A stretch of DNA of 64,000 nucleotides from Saturnia japonica (Eukaryota > Arthropoda > Insecta > Lepidoptera > Saturniidae). Below the pieces are notes generated by a model. It had not been told where the DNA came from. It made no database searches and saw nothing but the letters and a program-made list of their open reading frames with translations. The translations under genes were made by a program, and so were the position numbers. This document shows positions 45,150-56,071 of the stretch, piece after piece (the stretch's first letter is position 1; each line of letters starts with the position of its first letter). Where the stretch lies: assembly GCA_033032175.1 (NCBI GenBank), contig CM065322.1, positions 7,378,001 through 7,442,000 on the forward strand, in the 5' to 3' direction.

Positions 45150-45560
45150 TTTTCGATTTGACTATACTGTTAGCCAAAAAAGGCGAAAGCATGGCAATGT
45201 GCTCAAGGGTCCCAAAGTAGCCGAACCTTGCCGGATATGCAAAAACATCGTGATCTGACTAATTCCCTAAATAGAAATTCGAGCTAACTAATTAGACGAA
45301 TATACCTTTTTCTGCCTCCCGGGTACAAGGAAGAAATATATGCATATATGTATTTAGTCATCTGTCAATTTTGGTTTAAACCAATTAGCCAAAAAAGAAA
45401 AAAAAAGGTTCCTTACAGAACCTATATGTACCTGTGCGGTGTGCCCGTGTGCACGAGTGTCGGGTGGAGTGTAATGTGGTGTCTGTTGTTAAATACAAGT
45501 GCAGTGTCACTGTATAGCGCAAGCGGCTGCTAGGCTCAAGGGCTCCAATCTTAACATAAA
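45150..45560 (-). mobile_element. Retroposon (LINE-related) copy 2, minus sense
   Basis: A T-run (45142-45151) is followed by GACTATACTGTTAGCC, the complement of the GGCTAACAGTGTAGTC that precedes A22 at 56450. The rest (AAGTAGCCGAACCTTGCCGG, AAATTCGAGCTAACTAATTA, TATATGTATTTAGTCATCTG, TCCTTACAGAACCTATATG, AAGCGGCTGCTAGGCTCAAG) aligns with 30235-30640. The T-run at the left end is the retroposon's poly(A) in minus sense. Confidence 0.65.
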
Positions 45561-45564
45561 ATAT

Positions 45565-47140
45565 TATAGTAACTTCATAGTCTGTGACGCGTTTTATTAT
45601 AAGAATCATATTCGTAATATATAACTAATATCACATAAAAAAATACTAGAGAAATACTTTTGATAACAATTTTAGTTTTTGATAAAAACAATATATACAA
45701 GGATATTTTAGTTATAAAATACCACAGTGGCCCGCAGATCCCTTCATGATTACGAGACAAAGATATTATGTAATAAGAGCGGAAGTTATCAGTAAAAAAG
45801 TCATTGACACAATTTCTCATACTACCATTTAATTCCAAACTAAGCAAAGCTTGTATTGTTGAAGTATGACTCATGGTTGTTTTTATATCCTATTTTAATA
45901 CTATCTGTAGAGTAAGTGATAGTTTTCAAATAATAAAAACAGTTCAAAGGTTTCAATACTCACTAATGTAATAATACTCATAAATATTATTTTACCTGAT
46001 ACTATTAAGTGAGCAATTCTTGTAGGTAGGTAAATACAATTGGTTTCTCGGAAACGGCTCTAACGATTTGAATGATATTTAGATAATCGTTTACTTTTCA
46101 AATTTATATAGATAGATGTTTTTTGTTCAACACAACGATCTTAGACAGACAGACAGCCCCCCCCCCCCCCCCCCAATATTTAATTATAATACATATATGT
46201 ATAATAAACCTCCAATGCAGCAACATAAATAAGTTCAAGTTTCTAGATTAAAATCAAAATGCAGTTAATAAAAGTTAGCACATGAAGCACTAGAATAGAA
46301 TAAATAAAATGCGATAACACAAATAAACATGTGTAATTATTACACTTGTGATTACGTATTCTTATCAGTAACTTCATAAGTACTGTTTCCGGTGACTTCA
46401 CGCCAATATACATTATTTAAAAAAAACACTGGCGACTCTGCACAAAGCTATAAAGTGTTAGGAATACCTATGTATTATTTAACAGCTTGTACGCAGCTGT
46501 AAAACAATTTATAATATTTATTCAAGATCTTTACGCGGATTAAGAAAGTCTGCAGAACCTTAACACGTGTAGTTTGATCAACGACCCCGAACCTAATGTG
46601 AGCTAAGTTCGCGCTCCAGGCTCCACCCGCATTCTAATAATATTGAACAATTTAATCGCCCAGCATACTACTAGATGATATTTTTGACAATTTTTTGTGA
46701 TGGGAACTGACTCAGTAATGCGTTGTAGTTTGATATGTATGCAAGTGTTAAGCATGGAGAAAAAAAAAGAAAACTAGTTGCATTGGTTACTGTACCAACA
46801 TTATTGAATAAAAAAAGTCATTCAAGGAGTAATCGTTGGATTAAAGATCGGATAAGAAAAATATAACTGAGTTAAATTATTTTACTCTAATAAATGAAAT
46901 ACAACTTATAGAAGAACATTATTTTAATTTGTAACCCTCTTTTATTCTCTTCGAAAATTTGTTCGTGGTATATTTAAGTTTTTCTTTACATCTTTTCGCG
47001 TGCTCTTCGGTTTTTTTTTTAAATATAAATATTTAGCAACCATAATTCTGATGATTTCCAAGATTTAATAAATTCTATTAAATATTGTTTTCAATACAAA
47101 TTTCCGTGTAGAAGCTTTTATATTAGCTGTAACCTATAAA
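45565..47140. other. AT-rich DNA with a poly-C tract
   Basis: 46144-46156 is (GACA)n and 46157-46174 is an uninterrupted C18 run, unusual for this composition. 46030-46120 (TTTCTCGGAAACGGCTCTAA) resembles the interior of Helitron-type repeats. A 99-codon minus frame (45575-45874) is AT-driven and rejected. Confidence 0.4.
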
Positions 47141-47149
47141 TGACATGAC

Positions 47150-47400
47150 AATTGTGTGAACTGGACCATGACCACCATACACCAGGTTGTAACTCCCGTC
47201 ATAGTCACAGGCTTAGGCGTGTCGGGATCAGTCTGCGTATATTCAGCAATTTATAGGTGCGTATCTATCTGTACTTGACTGGGTCGCGAACACACTCTAG
47301 ATAGTGATAAACCCTTCACACAGTGACTACCTTTTGGTTTGAAGCATGTCGAGATTAACCAGATCAACCGAAAGGCTTGCAGGCCTGACGCCGGAATGAC
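47150..47400 (+). repeat. Interspersed repeat (GGGATCAGCTGGTGTA type), copy 3
   Basis: ACAATTGTGTGAACTGGACC, GACCACCATACACCAGGTTG, GGCGTGTCGGGATCAGTCTG, and TTGACTGGGTCGCGAACACA parallel 39252-39390 and 44447-44545. The second half (CGAGATTAACCAGATCAACC) may be a further unit. Confidence 0.5.
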
Positions 47401-47610
47401 GACGACGATCAATAATAGATAGTTCATCTCGTCAGTGGTCACCATCGTTTTTGTATTGTATTGTATCACTATCGCAAATATTTTTTATATATTGAAATTT
47501 ACTTTACTGAATAGAGTAAACCTTTTAAAAACATATTGATAGAATCAAAAGTATTTATGAATTGCATGAAGACATAATAAACAACTTTTATTTGATATTT
47601 TCACTTGCAG

Positions 47611-47676
47611 CTCCATCAACATATCATTATTGTTGATCTCCAACCCATGGCCGAGACCGGACTAGTACTACAAGAA
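47611..47676 (+). CDS. Candidate 66-nt internal exon
   Basis: A pyrimidine-rich tract and TTTTCACTTGCAG (acceptor, ending 47610) precede a 66-nt segment open in one frame, LHQHIIIVDLQPMAETGLVL plus QE. GTAATT (donor) follows at 47677. The segment is less AT-rich than its surroundings. Both splice sites and the open 22-codon frame (phase 0 at both ends) make this a plausible small exon of a plus-strand gene. VDLQPMA loosely recalls an FtsJ-type methyltransferase motif, but one short match is not evidence of function. It could be chance. Confidence 0.3.
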
Positions 47677-47679
47677 GTA

Positions 47680-48635
47680 ATTTATATAATTTTCTATTCA
47701 CTCCCTGCAAGATAATATTTAAAGTGAACGGCCACAAGCATAGCTAATGCCTATGCATTACTTTTTTCTAAACGCAGACAATGGAAAAAACGTTGCCGGA
47801 CAAGTTGTGTAACGCATTTCTCTTCAATCATAATAACTGTTGAACCGTAGGATCGTGCAAACTACAAAATGTCGGATGACCCGTTATTTTTATATTGTGT
47901 ATTATATAAATAATGATTTTTTAAATGTTAAATGCTAAATTTCCCACGGAGCGGCGCGGCGCTTCGGCGCGCTACGTCATTCCTTCTATTACTTATACTC
48001 TTTAATACTATCGTATACATAGTTACATAATATTATTTATATATAATCATTTATATAATAATGCATAGTCGGTTTTAAAACCGAATGTAAGACATTTTTT
48101 TTACATAGGCAATTTGTTTGTTTTGTTGATATTTTAGTTAATCTATCTACAATTTTTTTTTTATATTTTACATTTTTTACAGTTCACTTTATATAATATA
48201 TTACTTAATTTATATCAATAGGTAAAAATCTTTCTTATAATAATAAATTCCCTTGTATGAGAAGCCAACAAAATTAAATACATAGTCAAAATAACGGAAA
48301 GTTATTAAAATAACACAAATATTTATGTATTATATCATATTAACATATGCATATTAATCGAGTTTTGTATATTAAGCAGATTGTTGTTATGATTTTTATC
48401 TTAATGTATTAAGTGAAAACATGCCTCGGGAAATTGCGCTCAATAAAATTGAAGATTGAAATCTAAATAATCATTCTTCTCGATTATTGCAATAAGCAAT
48501 AAGCGAGCTGGTAGTTTATTACAGTACAGTTTATTTACACTTATTAGACAGAAACTCTTTAATAGACTGACATTTTTCTTCGTACAAAATCGCGTAACAC
48601 ATAATATTTTAAGAGGCGAGGTTATCAATTTCATT
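47680..48635. other. AT-rich DNA with a GC-rich hairpin patch
   Basis: 47946-47975 is a GC-only patch (GAGCGGCGCGGCGCTTCGGC then GCGCTACG) containing GCGC-TTCG-GCGC. 48071-48086 is the perfect palindrome TCGGTTTTAAAACCGA. No gene. Confidence 0.35.
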
Positions 48636-48639
48636 GTAC

Positions 48640-48800
48640 TTTTTTATGGATGTTCTTCTTTGTTTTTGAACCGATTTGGACGATTATTTTTTCGTTGGGA
48701 AGAGGATACCTCAAGGGTGGTCCGGTTCTATTTTAATTTAATTGGCATTTGATCTTCTACTTCGTAGATACATCAAGGAACTCTTTAAAAATTGTCTTGT
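48640..48800 (+). repeat. ACCGACTCC repeat, partial plus-strand copy
   Basis: TTTTTTATGGATGTTCTTCT, GAACCGATTTGGACGATTAT, GAGGATACCTCAAGGGTGG, and ACATCAAGGAACTCTTTAAA follow the order of 27118-27260. The CCGACTCC head is missing. Confidence 0.6.
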
Positions 48801-48899
48801 CAATTAAAATGTTAGAATAACTAAATATAAGATCAACGTTCAAATGAAAAATAATATTTCTATAAGAACCAAGCTAACCCGAATTAGTTTTATATCTGA

Positions 48900-49010
48900 C
48901 TAGCTTTGTCAGCGGATCCGCTCGTGGAGCTACATAATAATAATTTTTCATTTTGATAAGGACCAAGTATCTAAAAATCTAGTGAAATCTATCCTGTGGT
49001 TTTAATCATT
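48900..49010 (-). mobile_element. Helitron 3'-end fragment
   Basis: CTAGCTTTGTCAGCGGATCC then GCTCGTGG reads in minus sense as a terminal hairpin (CGAGCGGATCCGCTG) followed by CTAG. The rest of the element is not recognised. Confidence 0.45.
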
Positions 49011-49064
49011 GTATTTATGTAGATCATATTATTGAAAACATTAACGTTTTTTTTAACTTTGTAG

Positions 49065-49108
49065 ACATCGTTTACGAAGGAATGTCTCGAATCGCAACCC
49101 TTAAGGAG
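49065..49108 (+). CDS. Candidate 44-nt microexon
   Basis: TTTTTTTTAACTTTGTAG (acceptor ending 49064) precedes 44 nt, then GTAAAA (donor). Two frames are open: TSFTKECLESQPLR and IVYEGMSRIATLKE. The second has the more coding-like codons. It lies 1.4 kb downstream of the similar candidate at 47611-47676 on the same strand, and the phase-0 end of that exon would select the first frame. Supported only by splice-site quality and composition. Confidence 0.25.
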
Positions 49109-49114
49109 GTAAAA

Positions 49115-50690
49115 GAAAGTGAGTGATAAAGTTTATATTATGGAAAATAATATTTTTCTCTTCAGATCTATTCGAAACTGTGCATGAAATATAACTCTTC
49201 GACATATTAAAAAAAGACGTTTAGACAGTTCAACTCATTTGTGCACGCGGCCATATGTGTGCGTAAAGCGTGTATAGATACAGTGTTAACATGTGCGTGT
49301 CAAGAGGTACAGTCAAGTAGACAAGAGCATTGTGTTAGTTACTTTACTTATGTTATGTCGAAAATTTGTATATGTTATTTGTTCAAATTTAAAATATCAA
49401 TTAGGTGATTGCATGTTTATTGAACATATTATTCCGAATCACTATCACTAGAAATACCAAATAATGAAATTTATATTATTTTCGTCACGTTCTGTTCAAT
49501 GTTATGTAAAGCAATAAAATAATATATTTAAGTTTCCCAAATATTTTCTATATGATTCAGGATGATATATTCGTAAACTAAGAATTTTTATACCATAATG
49601 CTGAGTATTTTTTCTTTTAACCATTGCTGAATATTTCTTTTTTTCTAATTAGAATTTATCGTTTTAATATTTTGATAATTGCGATACGACGCATTATAAA
49701 ACACAACAATTGGTTAGGTGAAATATTTTCTCCTTGCTGAACCTGACATTTTTATTAACATCTGTAACCGTAGAATAAAGCTATAAAAACACGTGTTGAT
49801 CGGAAGACGACTGGCGCGTCACTGGCATAGTCTGCATAGAGTAGAGTAATACATAGGGAAGTCACTGGCCTTTGGAAAGATTTCGTCTTATTAAATATAT
49901 TTATTACCTTGAGCAATATATTACCAGTGCAAGTTGCTTGAAAGATATAAATCTCGTTACACCTTCCGATCTGGCTTAACTTAAAATTAATCTCGATAAA
50001 CTGCAACCATTATCCAGTTTTTTTTTCGTAACGTTATTAAAATCAACAACAAAATGAATTTATCAACGTAATTAAGTGACTTCCTGTAATTAGAGTAATA
50101 CTATAAAACTGAAAAGGAATGTATGCCACATCCTTTAATACAATTACTCTCACTGAGTATTTTCGCAGCAACGGGCGTAATTAATTTTAATTCGCATATA
50201 TTCATCAATCAATATCGAACCATTGTGAATGTATTGAACAGTGCATGTTGTGAAACTGCTTCTCAATAAATTGATGGGGCTACGGACATTAATCAACGAC
50301 GAACAACGTGAGACAAAAAACTTAGCTAGCGCTACTGCCAGGTTTCTATTCATGCAACTATAGTCTACAGTTGGCATTATAAGTATTCTGAAATTTTTTA
50401 CTTGATATTTCCATTTTATAGAGTTTCCTAACGATTTTTTTCATTAGTAAAGTACCTAGCGTACTTTAAGTGTTTTCGAGCGACCTGTAACTTGTACATT
50501 TCAACAAATTACACAATTCTTTTTGCTTTTACATGTAACGATCATCTTAAAGAACAGAAATAATGCACAAGACATAAAGAAAAAACACAAAGACCATTAA
50601 TACTGCTGAACTTAAGTAAATCTAAGTTGTATTTAAATTGACGCGCGAGTTATTTCATTTCGAAAACAACGGGAATAAAATAGTTACCAA
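49115..50690. other. AT-rich DNA, no supported gene
   Basis: Minus-strand frames at 49755-50006 (83 codons) and 50150-50377 (75 codons) show no GC3 bias and no motif. Confidence 0.3.
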
Positions 50691-50694
50691 AAGA

Positions 50695-50898
50695 TCTTTT
50701 TATAAATAAAATAATATACGTTTTCCGTTTTCCGAGCATCACGCAAAACTTATTGGATAGATTTTGGTTTTAAAAAGTATTTACTCCTTAAATACCTACT
50801 TGGTCCTTATCTAAAAAAAATATCATATAGAGTTATAAAAGCTTTAAGAAAACTACGATTTTTATAAACACTAAGCGTTCTGCTGTTGGCACAGCTAG
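50695..50898 (+). mobile_element. Helitron fragment, family E
   Basis: GAGCATCACGCAAAACTTAT then TGGATAGATTTTGG and the ending GGCACAGCTAG (CTAG 50895-50898) with flanking T match the Helitron pattern of 52533-52790 and 39859-40083 (reversed). The 5' end is not clear. A G-rich tract (50939-50949) lies just beyond. Confidence 0.55.
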
Positions 50899-51059
50899 TA
50901 GTAAATAAATTCATGGGCGTAATCAGACAGGGAAGGGGGAGGGGGGGGTCAGCTGCCCTCAGCATGGAATTTCTAATCAATCGGTCGGAGTCGTGGTGCA
51001 CACGATAAGAAGAGTAAATAATTTTAAGAAACTAAATTCATTCGATTATGATTTCGCTT

Positions 51060-52530
51060 TGCACGTTATACACTCGCTCGCTACTGCTACCTACTGGTGT
51101 TGCGGACGACAATAGGATTAACTTGGATATGAGGCAAAATAAAATATTACATTACTCTGTTCGATATTACCAGTACTCACTATGGACAGTGTTTGTCCAA
51201 TCACGAATGCTCTGACGTTATCAATCATAGGCAGGCTGCCTATCGTGCTTAGATCAAAGGTCCTGCAAACAGAGATCCCAATGACAGCAACCTCAAAGCA
51301 ATTTACAACAGTGCCAATAAATCCTTTAAGAAGGATTCTTACATTAAAACAGGCGTCATCCGTTTTGGTCAGAAACTAGAGGAACATCTGACTTACAGTC
51401 GTAACTATTGTAACTATTGGGGTATGACTAAATCAATACAAGCCTACTTTAATCATCTATCCCTGCCCCGTGGAGGTACTCGCCTACAACTAATGCGAGA
51501 CAGAAACTTTAATAGCTAACATCTTCGCGGCTAACACCAAGTTCAACGATCATAGCTCGCTGCCTCCTATAATACCAAATAGCGTTTTCATGATATCCAT
51601 TATACGTATTAGACAAAGTGGTGTATATGCAGAGACCTACTTTCGCTCGATGGTTGGAAAGAATAAGTCCTCAGCACTGACACGTCTATACCGCCTATAC
51701 TACTATTCAGGTGTTGTGCCCCAAAGTTAAAGAGGTAACCAATGGTGATATTTCTGATCCAATTGCCTGCTACCTCAGTCTTGTATAAAGTTATAGAACT
51801 AATCATAAATACATATATATTATATCCATAAGGTCACTGCTAGAACAACGATCAACAATATTATGGCTTTCGTACGAATTGATCAACAAGTAATCATCTA
51901 GCGTACGTGCCGCATTGCTAGGAGAAGGAGGTGATTGACAAAAATGGCAAGGCCGTGGTAATCAGCCTCGACATAGAAAAGTGTTTTTAATAGGATGTTC
52001 TTGGACCCGTGGTCTTTTGTACAAACTTCGGGCCTATAAAGTCTTTCCGACAACCTGTATACGTGGAAATCTAACTTTTTGCATGTCTGTTGTTACAGAT
52101 GTGTGATCGTTGATGATATTCAGTTCGCAGCTTATACCAGTTAATGGAGGAGTTTTATCATGGTCTGTATTTTCGCCAACCCTGTTCCGTACAAATAGTG
52201 TACAAATATCCTCCTGTAGTCCAATTGAAGCCGAGAGATGACGGGCAAACCTTGTCACCTCCATCAGTTCTATAACTTGGTATCTTCATGTGGGGCAAGT
52301 AACATTCCTGAGTTAAGATTTGCTTCTGCTCTTGTTAAAAACTCCGCATTTCTCTCTTTAGAATGACTTACTCGCAAAGTGTAATAGTCTCAATATCCTA
52401 TCATTGGGCATCTATTATAACCTTAATCTCAGGTCTAATTAGATCAGTTTATAATCTAATCATATGGGAAGCGTTATCTCCGCAACATCCAGGATACTTA
52501 GCATTGGGTTTTCCACGCTCGATTAACTGT
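51060..52530 (+). pseudogene. Jockey-type LINE reverse-transcriptase pseudogene, 5' part
   Basis: The plus strand carries DPNDSNLKAIYNSANKSFKK, then DSYIKTGVIRFGQKLEEHL, later NHLSLPRGGTRLQL, LPPIIPNSVFMISI, ISLDIEK-like VVISLDIEKCF, and GVLSWSVFSPTLF, a decayed form of the RT motif GVPQGSVLSPTLF. These follow in the order expected for a Jockey-clade ORF2 from the end of the endonuclease into the RT palm. Many stops and shifts are present. It resumes at 52960 after nested insertions. Confidence 0.65.
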
Positions 52531-52532
52531 AA

Positions 52533-52790
52533 TCCTACTAATATAATAAATGTGAAAGTGTGTATGTTTGGATGTTTAGATGTTTGGATGTTTGTTACTC
52601 TATCACGCTAAAACGGCTGAACAGATCTCAATGAAATTTGGCACACAGATAGTCTATAACCTGGAACAACACATAGTTTTATTTTTATCCCGGTAAAAGT
52701 CATAGTTTAACCAGTGTTAACCTACAAATATAATAAATGGAAAGTTTCTATGTTTGTTACTCAATCACGCAAAAACGGCGATTTTTTTTG
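52533..52790 (+). mobile_element. Two Helitron fragments (family E) nested in the Jockey pseudogene
   Basis: The first copy starts TCCTACTAATATAATAAATG after A (52532), with GGATGTTTGTTACTCTATCA and CACGCTAAAACGGCTGAACA. A second start-like piece CCTACAAATATAATAAATGG at 52721 repeats the same leader and TTTGTTACTCAATCACGCAA, so two copies are in tandem or nested. A short piece of the GGGATCAGCTGGTGTA-type repeat and a Helitron-like end (ACGCGGACGAAGTCGCAGG) follow to about 52862. Confidence 0.65.
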
Positions 52791-52939
52791 GTTTGTCGTG
52801 TTCCGAGATCGGTCTGTGTATATCCAATAATACGCGGACGAAGTCGCAGGTATCAGATAGTTTCCTTATATAACTCAAGTTCGGGCGTGTATAAAATATT
52901 TTTTCATCTCCGCAAAGATTTCGTCCAATGCGTCTTTAA

Positions 52940-53300
52940 TTTCTTAGACAGGCTACATTGACGGTCTGTTCACATTGTGAATGATACAGACATCGCTAAG
53001 TACTTAGAAATAGAACCGTTTCAGATGCACAAGGGCATTGCCTTGCTGAGCGTTTTAGTCTATATCATGGTTGTATGTTTCCAATTTCTGAAGAGCTCCT
53101 TGACCTTATTACATCACTCATTCCACAGCTATACGGTAGCAGCCATCAAGGCATGAAAAATGAATATTGCAAATTCTTGCCTTTGCTGTACTGTGTAAAT
53201 GTGGAATGTAGGCCAGTCAACGTGTTCCGTCCTTCCTTTAATATTGGATTCTTCAAACAAGTATTAAAAGGGGAAATTTACTGCAGGCCTGTATGATGGT
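52940..53300 (+). pseudogene. Jockey-type LINE pseudogene, C-terminal part
   Basis: FNFLDRLH, a stop, RSVHIVNDTDIAKYLEIEPF, QMHKGIALLSV, then after a shift CFPISEELLDLITSLIPQLY and PLLYCVNVECRPVNVFRPSF. This is the LD-LQ-R-VRIV-D...LRRDVASL-VFYRIYHG-CSEEL...FLPRT...WN-LP...F...GFFK region. It continues the element at 51060-52530. Confidence 0.7.
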
Positions 53301-53309
53301 GACTGCTGG

Positions 53310-55150
53310 CGATGTAATCTGTCACCAACGGTCACCGTTGTTTTTGGACTGCACTTTTATTATTAGGTGCTATAGAATTATATTACCAAGCTATTATTTG
53401 AAAATAAAACCTTATTTTGCCCTAGCCTACCTCCCTGGTTACATCCTTGAATATTTTTTTCATAAAATATATTTTTCCATTTATGTGCATATATATAAAC
53501 ATAACAGGCGGTATGGCAAACCAAAAGCAATAACAATACCTCAAGTAACGTAAATCCAACAGCGCGAGGTACCCACTTATCTAGAAGTTAATAACAGTAA
53601 TTTCGACGAAACTGCAGATCGAATCAAATAAATATCTCTTAAGCGTAATCAGTGTTCTAAACGCTTTTTTTAATAGCATTCTCGGCAGGGCCCTACTTTC
53701 CAAATCCGTTGCAGACGGTACGGCGAGCGTGAAATACGACACAATGGGAGATCGTGACGCGAGGAACGCTACGGCACGCGGCACGTCCAAATGTTTACGC
53801 GATTAGATCGCACCGATAAGCAACTGGCTACCCGCGATCAATTGATTGCACCCGACAATTGACCACAAAAAATATATAAAAATCTCACATATTACTAGTA
53901 CCACAGGTTGCGTGAAAGTCGATTATTTTTCAAGACAACGGGAACACTTCGTCCAAAACTATTTCACAATATAAGTTTGGGAAGCATCGAGAACCATCGA
54001 AAATCATCGAATATTGCATTCCTAACAAAGTTATCTAGTTCTATCAGCAATAGCTTGCATATTCTATGTCGTAAAGGTCGGTATCCTCCACAGAGTATTT
54101 TTTATTCATGGGAGAAGTTGATATAAAGTCTATATACGTTTTTCTTATGGAGAGTAGATTTAAGAAGAACCGTCTTATAAAGAGAACAAGTTGAAAAAGT
54201 GTCCAGCTGTAAGCAGCAATTTACAATTCAAAAGCCCACCAAAATGGCTCTATAGGGATACTTTTTGTGATTTTATAGTTTATATTGTTGTAAAATTAAA
54301 AAAAAAAATTGTACAGTAATGTTTGTAAAAAGTTTGTGCAGTGAAGAGTTGTACAAGTGGGCACAAATTAAAAATAATGGCTTTTGGCGCTATATTTAAA
54401 ATGTATGCATTTGCTACCGAGGCACCTCCTTAATTTGAAGTTTTTTTTAAGGGCACTTTTTCATACATAGAGGTGGTACTTCTTGGTCTCTGCCCTTCAT
54501 AGTTTTTCTGTATCAATTTTAGTGTCAATTACTGTCAACCAACTCTCTACTAACGTACTAACTAACTCTACTAACGTTATAGTAAGAAAACAATATCTAA
54601 AAAACATTATTATCTCTTTAACACAATACGTCTTATTCAAATGCCGTGTCGATAAACAAAAAATCTTGAACTAAACAACTTATGGTATGAAATTCCTAAA
54701 CTAATTTGATGTGTCAGTCTCTCAACTTGAGGTAGTCCGATCGGTGAAATACCACCTCCTCCTCCTCCTAGTCATTTATAATTCCACGACATGTAACAAG
54801 AATATGTGAACTTTATTGTCTTGTCATTAATTAAAATGTATTAGGCTCATATACTTAGAAATTTAACGTATAAAAGATAGACGAGACTTTAGCCACTTCC
54901 TACACTTGGCTGTTCATGACATTTCACCACTTTTTATAGACAAACCATCTCAATCAAGACTTGGTCCCTTTTTATAGCATTATTAAATTATTATTTTCTT
55001 GGGATTTCACTTCTTTTCCGTAGTTTATTATTAAGTTTATAAATCAGATTGTGGACGCGTCAACTAAGCAATATAGAGGGTCGCTAATCCACGAGCGGGG
55101 AGAGTTAGGAATATGTAAGAAAGAGTTACCTTGAAACTGGATAAGTAAGA
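53310..55150. other. Intergenic DNA with a CpG-rich patch
   Basis: 53690-53860 is CpG-rich (GTACGGCGAGCGTGAAATAC ... GACGCGAGGAACGCTACGGC ... GCGGCACGTCC) and holds a 69-codon minus frame (53581-53790) without a known motif. The rest is AT-rich with nothing recognised. Confidence 0.35.
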
Positions 55151-55164
55151 AACAGCTGCACCGC

Positions 55165-55356
55165 TTATTCTACGATCACCTTTATGTGGTATTCTGCAGC
55201 TTCAGCCTGGCAGCGCTTCTTCTCGGCCAATTCCTCAGATTTGCGGCTTCGATAGTAGTGGACCAGCTGGATGTCGTGCAGCGTGCACAAGCAACTCCAA
55301 CAAGCGGGATTAATATAATTTAGATATATTGACTCGCGGCGGCGGTGGTCAATCAT
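55165..55356 (-). CDS. Candidate exon or small ORF with charged helix
   Basis: The minus strand is open for 63 codons and its second half, DIQLVHYYRSRKSEELAEKK then RCQAEAAEYHIKVIVE, is GC3-rich and charged, like a helical or coiled segment. The first half is AT-rich, so a splice acceptor inside it (CATCCAG|CTGGTCC, around 55259-55272) may be the true exon start. A donor AAAG|GTGATC or the in-frame TAA (55165-55167) could end it. No family was recognised. A perfect 10-bp inverted repeat (GCTGCACCGC, 55155-55164; GCGGTGCAGC, 55371-55380) brackets it. Confidence 0.35.
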   Translation of the reverse strand: MIDHRRRESIYLNYINPACWSCLCTLHDIQLVHYYRSRKSEELAEKKRCQAEAAEYHIKVIVE

Positions 55357-55384
55357 AGACTGCGTAGTGTGCGGTGCAGCGAAA

Positions 55385-55605
55385 AAATAATAAAAAGAAA
55401 AAACTAATAATGAAAGTACCCCACATAAATAATTGACTTAAATGCTATTGATAAAGCATTAGGCGCTAACACAGATAGTAAAATTTAATAATATAAATAA
55501 AAAGCCTATCTTGTTGATTGAGTTTATTGCTGTTAATGTTTGCGCCTAGACCATGTTCATATGAATGCGCGTCAAAGCGCTATATAGCTGCGCTTAGAAA
55601 ATAAT
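55385..55605. other. AT-rich spacer
   Basis: Nothing recognised before the tandem array begins. Confidence 0.35.
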
Positions 55606-55610
55606 ATAAC

Positions 55611-56071
55611 TGAACGGGGGCTTCGTGTTCCACAGAACTCATTTTCAATAAAGCGGCATTTTTTAAATATCTCTTACTCTAGATCTTAGATTTTTGTTAA
55701 AAAAAAAACCATTAGAAAATGCTCATCAGATTGAATAACTTTTACTAATGCAGCATTATGATAGTTATTATAGTTTGGTGGGGCTCTGATCGATCCACAT
55801 CAGGTACTCCAGACCTTCTATTTTTATGTGTCATCAGAAAACGCTCATTAGTTTATTAAATATATTTACTAAGGCGGCATTTCGATAGTGTTTATAGTTT
55901 GGACGAGCTCTAATGGTTCCACATGAGATACTCCAGACCTTCGATTTTTATACTCCATCAGAAAACGCTTATCAGATCATTAAGAAAATTTTGCTAAGGC
56001 GGTACTTCTATATCTCTAATAGTTTGGCTGGGCACTTGTGTTTCACGTCAGGGTCAGATCTTCGAATATCA
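55611..56071 (+). repeat. Tandem array, about 3.5 copies of a roughly 120-bp unit
   Basis: Three units start at about 55711, 55833 and 55957 with CATCAGAAAACGCT-type sequence and continue AAGGCGGCATTTCGATAGTG, TATAGTTTGG, GGGCTCTGATGGTTCCACAT and ACTCCAGACCTTCGATTTTT. A partial, more diverged unit precedes them. The copies differ by roughly one base in five, so the array is old. It stops exactly where the gypsy LTR starts. Confidence 0.75.

Noticed and set aside
45575..45874. 99-codon minus-strand frame
   Set aside because: Hydrophobic and AT-driven, no motif or splice context.
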